Source of the DNA: CAVPCY01 sp963770765
GTDB lineage: Bacteria > Actinomycetota > Coriobacteriia > Anaerosomatales > PHET01
Assembly (NCBI GenBank): GCA_963770765.1
Contig: CAVYQS010000012.1
Location: forward strand, 372,001-436,000
Length of the DNA stretch: 64,000 nucleotides
Direction: 5' to 3'
Every line of letters starts with the position of its first letter. Position 1 is the stretch's first letter. This document shows, piece after piece, positions 56,685-64,000 of this stretch. Position numbers and translations under genes: made by a program. A model generated the notes under the pieces. The model was not told the origin of the DNA and made no database searches. It saw nothing but the letters and a program-made list of their open reading frames with translations.

Positions 56685-58039
56685 GATGGCCTCGTGTCAG
56701 AGGCCGGCGCGGCGCCCGTCACTTGCTCCAGCACAGCGGGTTCAGCTTGGCGCACAGCGTTGACCGCATCCCGTGAGCTGAAGAAGGCGTCCACGACTGA
56801 CGGGTCGAACTGGCTCCCGCGACCGCCGAGAATCTCATCAATGGCCTTTTCCTCGGCAAGCGCGTCGCGATATGCACGGTTCGTCGTCATGGCGTCAAAT
56901 GCATCGGCAACCGACAGGATTCTCGCCAGATCCGGAATGTCCTGCTCGTGAACGCCCTTGGGATACCCATTCCCGTTGTACCATTCGTGATGAGCCGCGA
57001 TGTGGACAACGAGTCCCTTGAGGAACGGGATCCGCTCTACCATCTGGGCGCCAGCGGTCGGATGATTGCGCATCGCGCTCATCTCCTCGACCGTGAGGAC
57101 CGAGGGCTTAGTGAGGATCTCACTGGACAGTGAGAGCTTGCCTAGATCGTGCAGGAGCGCCGCGTACTCCAAGCTCTCGAGCTGCGCGGCGCTGAGTCCC
57201 ATTTCGGCCCCGATCTGGGCAGAGTACTCGGCCACCCTGACTGAATGACCCCGTGTGTACGAATCCTTAGCCTCCAGGGCGCCAACCAGGGATTTTATGG
57301 TGTCACTGTATGCGTCTCGCAGGCTCACATAGCGTTGATAGAATTCTCTTGCGACGACCAGCGGGAAGACGAAGAGGGGAAGTGCAACGGCAGCGATCGC
57401 GAGTACTTGTGCCATCAGATAGCCGACGAACGCCAATGCAATCTGCGAAGGCGCTATCTGAAGACCAGAGACGGCGACTTCCCTGAATGAGGCCCCGCGG
57501 AACTCAGCGACCCCCGCCGCAGTAAGGACCATGTTCACGCCCCACGAGGCGACGGCCGCCGCCGTCATCCCGATCAACGCCGCGGGGAAGTCCGACAAGC
57601 CGAGAGGCACGTACTCGCCGCTGCTCGACAGCAGAATCCGCCCACCCATGGCGACGTAAACGTATCCACCAGCAGCGCTTCCGAGCAGCAGCTGCCCCGC
57701 GTTGAACAGCATGATGGTTACTGGGACCTTCTCACGAATCTCCCCAATTCCTACTGCTGAAACTAGCGAAACCAGACACGCGGCGGCAGGCCCCCCGAAG
57801 ACCGCGGCTGCCATAGACAGGGGGTACGCCAGACCGAGCGTGTAGCCCGGCAGAGCCAAACGGAACGCCTCCGAGAATGCAGCCCCTGCCATTACCAGCA
57901 CAAGCCGCACATCCAGGGCTGGCGGGTAGACCTGCGCACAGAGTACGAGTGCAGCCAGGCCGAAGGCGAAGACCACGATTGAAAACGCGTAGAGGCGGGG
58001 AGTGCGCATTCCACGATCAGTCACGAAGCGCACCCCCAC
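56681..58039 (-). CDS. Membrane HD-GYP-domain phosphodiesterase
   Basis: 452 aa from GTG 58039 (ATG 58009 possible). N-terminal eight or so membrane helices (about 15-235) without a recognised sensor, then HD-GYP: YTRGHSVRVAEYSAQIG, YAALLHDLGKLSLS (HDxGK), MRNHPTAGAQMVERI, HIAAHHEWYNGNGYPKG (HHE...GYP), VADAFDAMTTNRAYRDA. All metal ligands and the GYP signature are present, so hydrolysis of cyclic-di-GMP (or a related cyclic dinucleotide) is likely. Follows the tiny peptide gene by 33 bp. Confidence 0.92.
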   Translation of the reverse strand: MGVRFVTDRGMRTPRLYAFSIVVFAFGLAALVLCAQVYPPALDVRLVLVMAGAAFSEAFRLALPGYTLGLAYPLSMAAAVFGGPAAACLVSLVSAVGIGEIREKVPVTIMLFNAGQLLLGSAAGGYVYVAMGGRILLSSSGEYVPLGLSDFPAALIGMTAAAVASWGVNMVLTAAGVAEFRGASFREVAVSGLQIAPSQIALAFVGYLMAQVLAIAAVALPLFVFPLVVAREFYQRYVSLRDAYSDTIKSLVGALEAKDSYTRGHSVRVAEYSAQIGAEMGLSAAQLESLEYAALLHDLGKLSLSSEILTKPSVLTVEEMSAMRNHPTAGAQMVERIPFLKGLVVHIAAHHEWYNGNGYPKGVHEQDIPDLARILSVADAFDAMTTNRAYRDALAEEKAIDEILGGRGSQFDPSVVDAFFSSRDAVNAVRQAEPAVLEQVTGAAPASDTRPS

Positions 58040-58072
58040 CTCTACGTCGTACTAAGTGGACCGGCAAGGTGC

Positions 58073-58150
58073 CTAACGGACTTTCATCCAGGCGCCGCTG
58101 GAGAGTACAAGTGCTGACAGCGAAGCAAGAAGAAGAACGATACGCTTCAT
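58073..58150 (-). CDS. 25-codon hydrophobic, signal-like peptide
   Basis: Below the size limit of gene callers. ATG 58150, with AGGGGG about 10 bases upstream, to TAG 58073. The text starts MKRIVLLLASLSALVLSSG and ends WMKVR: basic start, 15-residue hydrophobic core, small residues, short basic end. This is either a secreted peptide precursor or a single-span micropeptide. It is the first gene of the HD-GYP/HD/DUF5317/STAND-SARP unit, a position expected for a signal peptide sensed by the downstream genes; that role is inferred only. Confidence 0.55.
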   Translation of the reverse strand: MKRIVLLLASLSALVLSSGAWMKVR

Positions 58151-58288
58151 GGTGAGAAGACCCCCTTTTTGGGTTCACTTTGGTCTCCTCCCATCCCGCT
58201 AGTGATGGAGGAACGCTGTCCGCTCCGCTCAATCTAGTGCTGACAGTTTCCAACCTATAGATCACTGTGCCGGTCCAAGACGAAGAAA

Positions 58289-58957
58289 CTATTCGGTTGT
58301 CAGAAGCCCGATGCGTCTGTTGATCGCATCGAGTGTGGCCCTCACGATCGAATCGCTGTCGTTCTGACGCATCAGCGCAGAACCCGAGAACGACTGCTCG
58401 CCAAAGGGCGTCACGAGACTGATACAGGCTACCGAGACCTTCTCGCGTCCCAGCTGAACGACGGCGACGTCCTCGAGTGCGAACGTGGTGCCTTCTGAGA
58501 TGTACTGGCTCACGGCATCGAGAGTGGCGAGTGCAACATGCCTGGCTCGGCCGGTCTGACTCGCAGGGCCCGATGCCATCCCGACGTACTCGGTACCGTC
58601 GATCTCCAATGTCACCGATGCGGCGGCCTGCAACCCCGAGACCGAGGCGTTGATGCCAAGTATCCGCGGGCGCGCAGCCGTCGAACGCGCCTCTTCTGGC
58701 GTCTCAGGGACAGAGTCTCGTCCGAGTTGAGCAATCGATATCTTGCGATGGTCGATCGGAATGCCGAACCGCGCCATGAGCGTGGACTCGATATCGCGCA
58801 CGAGCTGCTTCGGGGGCTTGGTGGGGAGCGCCAGCACGTGGATCTCGGCGATCTGGCCGTCGAGACCGACCACGACTCGTGCGGCCTTGATCTCACCCAC
58901 CTGAGAGAGCGCAGCCTCGATGTCCTCGGCTCGCACTCGGGATATGCTCTGGTCCAT
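58289..58957 (-). CDS. Conserved hypothetical protein
   Basis: 222 aa from ATG 58957 (GGGGGC upstream). Two halves of similar layout: IEAALSQVGEIKAARVVVGLDGQIAEIHVLA with FGIPIDHRKISIAQLG, and LGINASVSGLQAAASVTLEIDGTEYVG with ATLDAVSQYI and ATLDAINRRI. Similar proteins are seen in clostridia and actinobacteria without assigned function. The second half resembles a small-ligand regulatory fold, but this is weak. Separate from the peptide operon (138 bp gap). Confidence 0.75.
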   Translation of the reverse strand: MDQSISRVRAEDIEAALSQVGEIKAARVVVGLDGQIAEIHVLALPTKPPKQLVRDIESTLMARFGIPIDHRKISIAQLGRDSVPETPEEARSTAARPRILGINASVSGLQAAASVTLEIDGTEYVGMASGPASQTGRARHVALATLDAVSQYISEGTTFALEDVAVVQLGREKVSVACISLVTPFGEQSFSGSALMRQNDSDSIVRATLDAINRRIGLLTTE

Positions 58958-59105
58958 TGGGAGCCCCCTGCTACGACGTGTGCTGCGAACGTCTCCTGAC
59001 CAGCAACGATGAGCGCCCTCGCACTCGGTCCATGGGTTAGCGTAGGTGTGAGCGCTCCACTATGTCAACCACACGTGGGCAAGTGCACACTCTGGGGCCA
59101 AACAA

Positions 59106-59132
59106 GAAGGGCGCCTCGGCGAGGCGCCCTTC
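59106..59132 (-). terminator. Terminator of hpf
   Basis: Perfect 12-bp stem GAAGGGCGCCTC/GAGGCGCCCTTC with a 3-base loop, followed on the minus strand by TTGTTTGG. 23 bp after the hpf stop. Confidence 0.85.
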
Positions 59133-59155
59133 GGCTTCGTTGGGCCCGATCACGG

Positions 59156-59713
59156 CTAGACCGCAGGCTGTATCAGCCCGTAGTCACCGTCGTTGCGCCG
59201 GTAGATCACGTTGACGGTGCCCGCGTCGGCGTGGGTGAACACGAAGAAGTCGTGACCCAGTAGCTCGAGCTGCAAGATCGCCTCGTCTTCGGTCATGGAC
59301 TTCGCATCGATCATCTTGGTCCGAACCAGCGCGCCTGCGGGCTCCTCGGGGATCGTAGAAGGGAGTTCGCTGTCGCCAGGCGCGGTCCGAACAGCGGTCT
59401 TGCCGTTGCGACGATCGACCAGCTTGGTCTTGTACTTGCGCATCTGGCGCTCGAGTTTCTCGGAGACAAGGTCGATCGCCTGGTACATGTCCGGCGCGGC
59501 TTCCTCCGCGCGAACGACCATTCCTTTCATGTATGCGGTTACCTCTGCCACGTCCTTGTTCTTGTTCGACGGGTTCTTCTCGACATGCAGCACGACATCG
59601 ACCGACATGTCATCGCGATCGTGGATCTTTGCGACCTTCGATATCTTCTCCTCGGCATACGAGCGGATCGGATCGGTAACGGGCATTCGACGTCCGGTGA
59701 TCTTGATCTGCAT
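59156..59713 (-). CDS. hpf: Ribosome hibernation promoting factor (long form)
   Basis: 185 aa from ATG 59713 (GAGGAG upstream); the open frame extends to 59758 without a better start. N-terminal ribosome-binding domain MQIKITGRRMPVTDPIRSYAEEK... (about 1-100) and the C-terminal dimerisation domain (VRTKMIDAKSMTEDEAILQLELLGHDFFVF ... YRRNDGDYGLIQP) that makes 100S dimers. In many relatives the order is comF-hpf-secA-prfB; here an ABC operon and the HD/SARP operon have entered this order. Confidence 0.96.
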   Translation of the reverse strand: MQIKITGRRMPVTDPIRSYAEEKISKVAKIHDRDDMSVDVVLHVEKNPSNKNKDVAEVTAYMKGMVVRAEEAAPDMYQAIDLVSEKLERQMRKYKTKLVDRRNGKTAVRTAPGDSELPSTIPEEPAGALVRTKMIDAKSMTEDEAILQLELLGHDFFVFTHADAGTVNVIYRRNDGDYGLIQPAV

Positions 59714-59810
59714 CGCCACACGCTCCTCTTTGCCTGTTGTCCTGACACTTGTGAACATACCCGTTGAACCGGCTCACCGCGTGGATTAACGCGAAGCATC
59801 GCTCGAGCAA

Positions 59811-59846
59811 ACACCAGTGGCGGCCCAAAGGGACCGCCACTGGTGT
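59811..59846 (-). terminator. Terminator of the amino-acid ABC operon
   Basis: Perfect 13-bp stem ACACCAGTGGCGG/CCGCCACTGGTGT with a 10-base loop, 18 bp after the ATPase stop, followed on the minus strand by TTGCTC. Confidence 0.85.
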
Positions 59847-59864
59847 CACACCGAAGGTGCCGTT

Positions 59865-60617
59865 CTAGGTGATGTGGCCGAGGAAGTCCTTCGTCCTCTC
59901 GGACTGAGGGTTGTCGAAGACCTCGTCGGGACTCCCCTCTTCCACGATCACGCCGCCATCCATGAAGACGACACGAGAGCCCACATCGCGAGCGAAACCC
60001 ATCTCGTGCGTGACGACCATCATCGTCATGCCGGCCTTCGCGAGCTCCTTCATGACGTCGAGCACGCCGCGCACCAGCTCCGGATCGAGCGCCGATGTGA
60101 CCTCGTCGAAGAGCATCACGTGAGGATCCATCGCGAGCGCACGCGCGATGGCGACACGCTGCTGCTGGCCCCCGGAAAGCTGCGCCGGGAAGTTGTCCAT
60201 CTTGTCAGCCAAGCCCACACGCGTGAGCTGCTCGATGGCGTTCTTCTCGGCTTCGTCCTTCGAGCGACCAAGCACCTTGCGCTGTGCGAGCATGACGTTC
60301 GCCTTAGCGGTGAGGTGCGGGAAGAGGTTGAACGACTGGAACACCATGCCGATACGCTCGCGAACCTTGTTGATGTTCGTCTTGGGAGTGTTGACCTGGA
60401 TGTCCTCGAACCACACCTCGCCGCCGGTGGGCTCCTCAAGGCGGTTCACACACCTCAACAGCGTGGACTTACCGGAGCCCGATGGACCGAGGACGACGAC
60501 GACCTCGCCCTTCCTGATCTGCATGTCGACGCCCTTGAGGACCTCAAGATCGCCGAACGCCTTCTCGAGCCCCTTGATCTGAACGATGACCTCGGAGGCG
60601 TTGCTTTCTGTGCTCAT
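59865..60617 (-). CDS. Polar amino-acid ABC transporter ATP-binding protein (GlnQ-like)
   Basis: 250 aa from ATG 60617, chosen because GGAGG lies 5 bases upstream; the frame is open to 60629. Walker A LGPSGSGKSTLLRC, Q-loop MVFQSFNLFPHL, signature LSGGQQQRVAIARAL, Walker B VMLFDEVTSALDP, H-loop VVTHEMGFARDV. The sequence FNLFPHLTAKANVMLA is typical of polar amino-acid uptake ATPases. 11 bp after the permease gene. Confidence 0.95.
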   Translation of the reverse strand: MSTESNASEVIVQIKGLEKAFGDLEVLKGVDMQIRKGEVVVVLGPSGSGKSTLLRCVNRLEEPTGGEVWFEDIQVNTPKTNINKVRERIGMVFQSFNLFPHLTAKANVMLAQRKVLGRSKDEAEKNAIEQLTRVGLADKMDNFPAQLSGGQQQRVAIARALAMDPHVMLFDEVTSALDPELVRGVLDVMKELAKAGMTMMVVTHEMGFARDVGSRVVFMDGGVIVEEGSPDEVFDNPQSERTKDFLGHIT

Positions 60618-60628
60618 TGTCGCCTCCA

Positions 60629-61474
60629 CTAGCTGATCGCATTCTGTGCGGGAGCGGCTGCTTGCTCGGGATCGACGACCTCAAGGGCGTCCGCCGGGCG
60701 CTTCGGACCCCCGCCTCCGCCTTCAGCGGCGGCCAGACGGTCCTCAAGGTTGGCCACGAACCTGCCCAGCGGAATCGTGACAAGCAGGTAGAATCCTGCG
60801 GCCACGATGTAGGCCGACTGGTTGTAGGTGCTCGCGGTGACCTCGCGGGCACGCAACGTCATCTCTGCGACGCCCACAGCGGCCAGAAGTGCGGTGTCCT
60901 TGAACAGCAGGATGAATTCGCTCATCAGCGTAGGCAGGATCCTTCGAATCGTCTGCGGGATGATGACGAATGCCATGGACTGCGGAGTAGTCATACCCAG
61001 TGAGCGCGCGGCTTCCATCTGGCCCTTGGGGATCGATTGGATGCCGGCACGGAAGATCTCGGCCATGTAGGCAGCCGAGTTGAGGCTCAGGACGAACAGA
61101 CCTCGAAACCACACCGTGAAGTCGATGCCGAGGAAGCCCGGCTGCTTCATCCACAGGTTGGCTTGAACCATCTCGCGGTAGAACGGCAGCAGCGTCAGGC
61201 CGAAGTACACGATCAGTATCTGGAGGAACAGCGGCGTTCCACGAACCACGTCGATGTACGCGGTCGCTGGCCACCTGATCAGCCGGCGCCGCGACATCTT
61301 CATGAACGCGAGCGTGAGTCCGAGCGGAATACCGATCAAGAAGGCGAAGACACCGAAGGCGATCGAGACCGGAAATGCCTTCAAGATGATCGGGAGCGCC
61401 TGACCCATCACCTCGAACGACAGGAACAGCCTCGTTATGGGGAAGGTCTCCCACCATTGCAGGAATGCGTCCAC
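60629..61474 (-). CDS. Polar amino-acid ABC transporter permease (HisMQ family)
   Basis: 281 aa from GTG 61474 (AAGGGG upstream). Five membrane segments and the EAA loop in its amino-acid form (SIPKGQMEAARSLGMTTPQSM), preceded by SLNSAAYMAEIFRAGIQ. C-terminal tail of about 35 residues is Gly/Ala/Pro-rich and unusual for the family. A single permease gene, so a homodimer is expected. Confidence 0.94.
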   Translation of the reverse strand: MDAFLQWWETFPITRLFLSFEVMGQALPIILKAFPVSIAFGVFAFLIGIPLGLTLAFMKMSRRRLIRWPATAYIDVVRGTPLFLQILIVYFGLTLLPFYREMVQANLWMKQPGFLGIDFTVWFRGLFVLSLNSAAYMAEIFRAGIQSIPKGQMEAARSLGMTTPQSMAFVIIPQTIRRILPTLMSEFILLFKDTALLAAVGVAEMTLRAREVTASTYNQSAYIVAAGFYLLVTIPLGRFVANLEDRLAAAEGGGGGPKRPADALEVVDPEQAAAPAQNAIS

Positions 61475-61511
61475 GCGCTTACCCCTTGCAGTCAGCCGGG
61501 CCGACGAATCG

Positions 61512-61537
61512 GGCCGGCGGCTGGTCCGCCGCCGGCC
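61512..61537 (-). terminator. Strong hairpin between binding protein and permease
   Basis: Perfect 10-bp stem GGCCGGCGGC/GCCGCCGGCC with a TGGTCC loop, 40 bp after the binding-protein stop. In ABC operons such a hairpin protects the upstream mRNA or ends most transcripts, giving excess binding protein over permease. Confidence 0.7.
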
Positions 61538-61576
61538 CCATCATTCGTCACGTAGCGTACAAGCCGTGCGGTTACC

Positions 61577-62413
61577 CTACGGAATCGAGAGCGGCTCGGC
61601 GCCGAACCATGTCTTGTAGATCTCGGTGTAGGTGCCGTCGTCCTTGACCTCCTGGAGCGCGCCGTTGATCGCGTCGCGAAGAGCGCTGCTCTCCTTGGAG
61701 AAGGCGAAGCCGTACTGCTCGCCGGTCGGAATCTCGGCGACGACCTTGGCATTGCGGGCCGGGTCCTTCACGACGTCCTGAGAGATCGGTGCGTCGTTGA
61801 TGACGCCCTGGATGTCGCCGGCGCCCAGCGCGCCGAAGGCGGCCAGAATGTCGTCGTAGGGAGTCACGACGACGCCCTTGGGCTCAAGGTTCTCCTTGGC
61901 CCAGATCTCGCCGGTCGTACCGGACTGCACGCCCACCTTATCGCCCGACTTGAGGTCGTCGACAGAGGTGATCGGCGAGTCATTGGTCACGGCCAGCGAC
62001 TGGTTCGAGTTGATGTAGGGATCCGAGAAGTCGATCTGCTGCTTGCGCTCATCGGTGATCGTCATGGCCGAGGCGACCATGTCGAACTCGGTACCGGACT
62101 GCAGGCCGGTGATCAGCGCGTCGAACTTGTAGGTCTTGAACTGGACTTCGTAGCCCAAGCGCTCGCCGATGGCCTTCATCAGGTCCACGTCGAAACCGAC
62201 GGTCTCCCCGTCCACGACATTCTCGAACGGCGGGAACGCCGTGTCGGAGCCGACGATGATGACACCATCGGTCAGCGTGGTGAACGCGGCGGGCTCTTCA
62301 GCCATGGGCTCGGGTGCCGGCTCTTCCTGAGCGCCACAACCGGTGAGGGCGAACATGCCCACGACCAGAGACAGCGCCAGCAAGATCGACAGAAGCTTGC
62401 GACCCTTCAACAT
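61577..62413 (-). CDS. Amino-acid ABC transporter substrate-binding lipoprotein
   Basis: 278 aa from ATG 62413 (AGGAGG 4 bases upstream). Signal peptide with lipobox LTGC (Cys26). SBP family 3 pattern: VIIVGSDTAFPPFENVVDGETVGFDVDLMKAIGERLG, FDMVASAMTITDERKQQIDFSDPY, GVQSGTTGEIWAKEN, YDDILAAFGALGAGDIQGVINDAP. Binds a polar amino acid outside the membrane; residue-level specificity cannot be read. Confidence 0.95.
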   Translation of the reverse strand: MLKGRKLLSILLALSLVVGMFALTGCGAQEEPAPEPMAEEPAAFTTLTDGVIIVGSDTAFPPFENVVDGETVGFDVDLMKAIGERLGYEVQFKTYKFDALITGLQSGTEFDMVASAMTITDERKQQIDFSDPYINSNQSLAVTNDSPITSVDDLKSGDKVGVQSGTTGEIWAKENLEPKGVVVTPYDDILAAFGALGAGDIQGVINDAPISQDVVKDPARNAKVVAEIPTGEQYGFAFSKESSALRDAINGALQEVKDDGTYTEIYKTWFGAEPLSIP

Positions 62414-62520
62414 CGTTCCTCCTAGCATCGATGAGACACTCCCCTGCGCTCCCATAGCGCATCGAATCACACTGCATAATCATACACCTGTTCTGCAACA
62501 GGAAGCGCGCCGCTAAGAGT

Positions 62521-62594
62521 ATTCCGTACTCGATCGCCGATATGCAGAACGGCCGCCGATTCATGCTCGACGGCCGCTCTATGCGATACGGAAT
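62521..62594 (-). terminator. Nested inverted repeat between the two binding-protein genes
   Basis: Outer arms ATTCCGTA/TACGGAAT (62521-62528, 62587-62594) enclose inner arms AGAACGGCCG/CGGCCGCTCT (62546-62555, 62571-62580). It lies just after the stop of the distal binding protein (62604). Probably a terminator or mRNA-processing structure; no U-run. Confidence 0.5.
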
Positions 62595-62603
62595 CTCGTG
62601 GCG

Positions 62604-63449
62604 CTAAGGAGTTGACGTGGGCGCCGTGCTCGACTCGACCTCGATCTCGGGAAGGTCTCCGACCCACTTGCGCCTGATGGTCTCGAGCACCCCGTCGGCG
62701 GCCAGCGCATCGAGCTCGCTTCTGATGGCGTCGCCCAACAGCGTGTTCTCCGGTGCCACCGCTACGGCGAGCGGAGTGCCCCCACCGAGCGCCCCCGCGT
62801 AACGCACGGTCGGAAAGTCCCTCGCGATGTACGAGGCGATCACGGTGTCGCCCGCGACCAGCGGGACCTCGCCCTTCGACAACGCCTCGAGCGCTTCCCT
62901 GAGCGACGGGTACGGTTGCGCCACCGCCTCGTCGATCTGCTGGCGGACCAGCCAGTACGATTCGGACTCAGCCTGGACGCCGATCGGCCGGACGGTCACG
63001 TTTGAAAGCGTCATGGATGGCTCGACCGATGCGGTTCCCTCGGCGGCGGTGAAGAAGCCCGGACCGTTGGCCAGGTACGACCCGGCCAGACTGAGCTGCG
63101 AAAGGTCGCTGCTGGCGAGCGGGACCGACAAGACGATGTCGGCGGTGCCGTCGGCGAGCGCTGTCGCGGCCTCGGACGGCTTCACGTCGACCAGCTTCAC
63201 GGTGACTCCGAGGCGCTCCGCAAGCGCCGAGGCGACATCCACGTCTATTCCGGCTTGCTTGCCCCCATCGGTACCTGCGAACGGAGGCATCGACAAGTCG
63301 ACGCCGGCCGCCAGCACGCCCGCCGTCGCGACGGCGGGTGGTGCGACCTTCGGCTCCGCAACCTGCTCCGGCTTCTTGGCGCATCCGACACCAGCGGCTA
63401 TGGCCACAGACATGATCACAAGCATCACACCGCGTGAAAAACGGGTCAT
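62604..63449 (-). CDS. Second SBP family 3 lipoprotein, divergent
   Basis: 281 aa from ATG 63449 (AGGAGG 7 bases upstream). Lipobox VGC (Cys23), then a Pro/Val/Ala linker, LAAGVDLSMPPFAGTDGGKQAGIDVDVASALAERLG, GTADIVLSVPLASSDLSQLSL, YPSLREALEALSKGEVPLVAGDTVIASYIARDFP, DAIRSELDALAADGVLETIRRKW. The fold is SBP3, but the Arg of the ligand-binding core (usually near S-x-x-x-x-x-x-R) is not evident. It may bind another ligand or act as a sensor for the neighbouring ABC system. Confidence 0.88.
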   Translation of the reverse strand: MTRFSRGVMLVIMSVAIAAGVGCAKKPEQVAEPKVAPPAVATAGVLAAGVDLSMPPFAGTDGGKQAGIDVDVASALAERLGVTVKLVDVKPSEAATALADGTADIVLSVPLASSDLSQLSLAGSYLANGPGFFTAAEGTASVEPSMTLSNVTVRPIGVQAESESYWLVRQQIDEAVAQPYPSLREALEALSKGEVPLVAGDTVIASYIARDFPTVRYAGALGGGTPLAVAVAPENTLLGDAIRSELDALAADGVLETIRRKWVGDLPEIEVESSTAPTSTP

Positions 63450-63561
63450 TCGCGCTCCTCCTGTGCCAGCTTGAAAGTGCTTCCGTCCGGCTGACCTGGT
63501 CTTTGGCCCCACACTCGCGCACCGGGGCTTCCGCTTGATGTTATCTCACTACCGGCCCTCT

Positions 63562-63700
63562 CGCCCGAGACCGCGGAATGCGGTCGTAATCGGGCGGTAC
63601 GACTTACCCCTAAGACGCGCCATGCTCGCGCGATGACCCGAGGGCCACCGGCTTACGTGGGTCCTTTCGGCCGCGTCTACCATGGACTAGGGCGCTTGCG
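63562..63700 (-). promoter_or_regulatory. Candidate structured leader RNA before the second binding protein
   Basis: In the long 5' region (about 280 nt from the candidate -10) several stems can be drawn: long-range AGACGCG/CGCGTCT (63613-63619 with 63672-63678) enclosing GACCC/GGGTC (63635-63639 with 63659-63663); and a two-part hairpin CGCCCGA/TCGGGCG plus GACCGC/GCGGTC (63562-63596). CGCGC/GCGCG (63616-63632) competes with the long-range stem. No known riboswitch class was recognised. Confidence 0.4.
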
Positions 63701-63736
63701 CACCCGCAACCACAGACCCGGACGGAAGCGAAAGTG

Positions 63737-63745
63737 ATTCTAGCA
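63737..63745 (-). promoter_or_regulatory. Extended -10 element for the leader/second binding protein
   Basis: Minus strand TGCTAGAAT, 12 bp after the comF stop, identical to the elements before valS and secA. It implies a transcript with a leader of about 280 nt before the ATG at 63449. Confidence 0.5.
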
Positions 63746-63756
63746 CGCCGCCCGCA

Positions 63757-64000
63757 CTACCATGCTCGGCTGACCACCGCCACACGAACCGCCTCCGCCC
63801 CCGCTGCAAGAAGCACCTGCGCCGCAGCGTCGAGCGTGGCTCCGGTGGTCATCACGTCGTCGACGACCACCACTCTCGCCGGAACCGGTCCACCGACGGA
63901 GAAGCTGCCCCTCGCGCTGGTCTTTCGCGCTGATCGTCCCAGCGCTCTCTGGTCACGAGCGTGCGGACGGACCAGCAGGCCCTCGGCGGCAAGCGCAAGC
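63757..64000 (-). CDS. comF: ComF-family phosphoribosyltransferase, C-terminal part (cut by window edge)
   Basis: The last 80 codons, ending at TAG 63757. Seen: LLVRPHARDQRALGRSARK, then the PRPP-binding loop VVVVDDVMTTGATLDAAAQVLLAAGA, diagnostic for ComF/GntX-type PRT proteins linked to DNA uptake. The N-terminal zinc finger lies outside the window. Its usual neighbour hpf is 4 kb away, separated by the ABC operon. Confidence 0.9.
   Translation of the reverse strand, partial: LALAAEGLLVRPHARDQRALGRSARKTSARGSFSVGGPVPARVVVVDDVMTTGATLDAAAQVLLAAGAEAVRVAVVSRAW

Noticed and set aside
58017..58265. 82-codon minus-strand frame upstream of the HD-GYP gene
   Set aside because: Different frame from the 25-codon peptide, no ribosome site, His/Ser/Arg-rich; likely a shadow.

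Overview
The window looks like a stretch of chromosome from a GC-rich actinobacterium. Gene content (RNase R, NapH-type polyferredoxin, split transketolase, Tfp-type chemosensory operon, RF2 with an unusual SPT motif) suggests an anaerobic or facultative lineage near Coriobacteriia/OPB41; this placement is inferred, not computed. Most genes lie on the minus strand and are described in transcription order, right to left.

Layout. 1-6.8 kb: folC (cut by the edge), valS, clpX, clpP, tig. 6.9-13.7 kb: a tRNA cluster that should read Pro-Gly-Arg-His-Lys-Leu, but tRNA-Lys(CTT) is split in two by about 6.03 kb of apparently foreign DNA. That insert carries redox and stress genes (SnoaL-like, FMN reductase, ABM protein, rpiA, YjeF-N, redoxin, FAD disulfide oxidoreductase), with a broken gene at each edge (a 14-codon SDR start and a HAD phosphatase lacking its C-terminus). 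13.8-16.8 kb: murI, MBL hydrolase, rph, rdgB. 16.8-27.3 kb: a nine-gene chemosensory operon (DUF4388, cheR-TPR, REC, PilB-like pseudo-ATPase, two cheW, MCP without sensor domain, cheA-REC, cheB). 27.5-33 kb: molybdenum remnants (NifQ-like, Mop, end of an ABC ATPase), a secreted Gly-rich protein, an OmpR-type two-component pair, and a polyferredoxin. 33.1-40.2 kb: URO-D-like protein, tmRNA, smpB, M42 peptidase, geranylgeranyl-reductase-like protein, RNase R. 40.3-51.2 kb: S41 protease, ftsX/ftsE, split transketolase, YitT, PHP, prfB, secA. 51.6-58.2 kb: an accessory operon of a 25-codon hydrophobic peptide, two membrane HD proteins, a DUF5317-like protein and a giant STAND/SARP regulator, lying between secA and hpf. 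58.3-64 kb: hypothetical protein, hpf, a polar amino-acid ABC transporter with two binding proteins, and the end of comF.

How genes work together. ClpX/ClpP/trigger factor and tmRNA/SmpB form the quality-control core. The chemosensory operon resembles those that control type IV pili; no flagellar genes are visible. The two-component system may control the genes on both sides of it, because 11-bp-phased GTTCAC-like repeats lie in front of the secreted protein and the polyferredoxin.

Caution: six genes (YjeF-N, PNPOx, histidine kinase, the protein at 34.0-34.3 kb, geranylgeranyl reductase, YitT) each need a one-base correction, always removal of one base in a short G/C run. Consensus errors are more likely than six real mutations. 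The strongest leads are the split tRNA-Lys island, the peptide/HD-GYP/DUF5317/SARP operon, and the pseudo-ATPase in the chemosensory operon.
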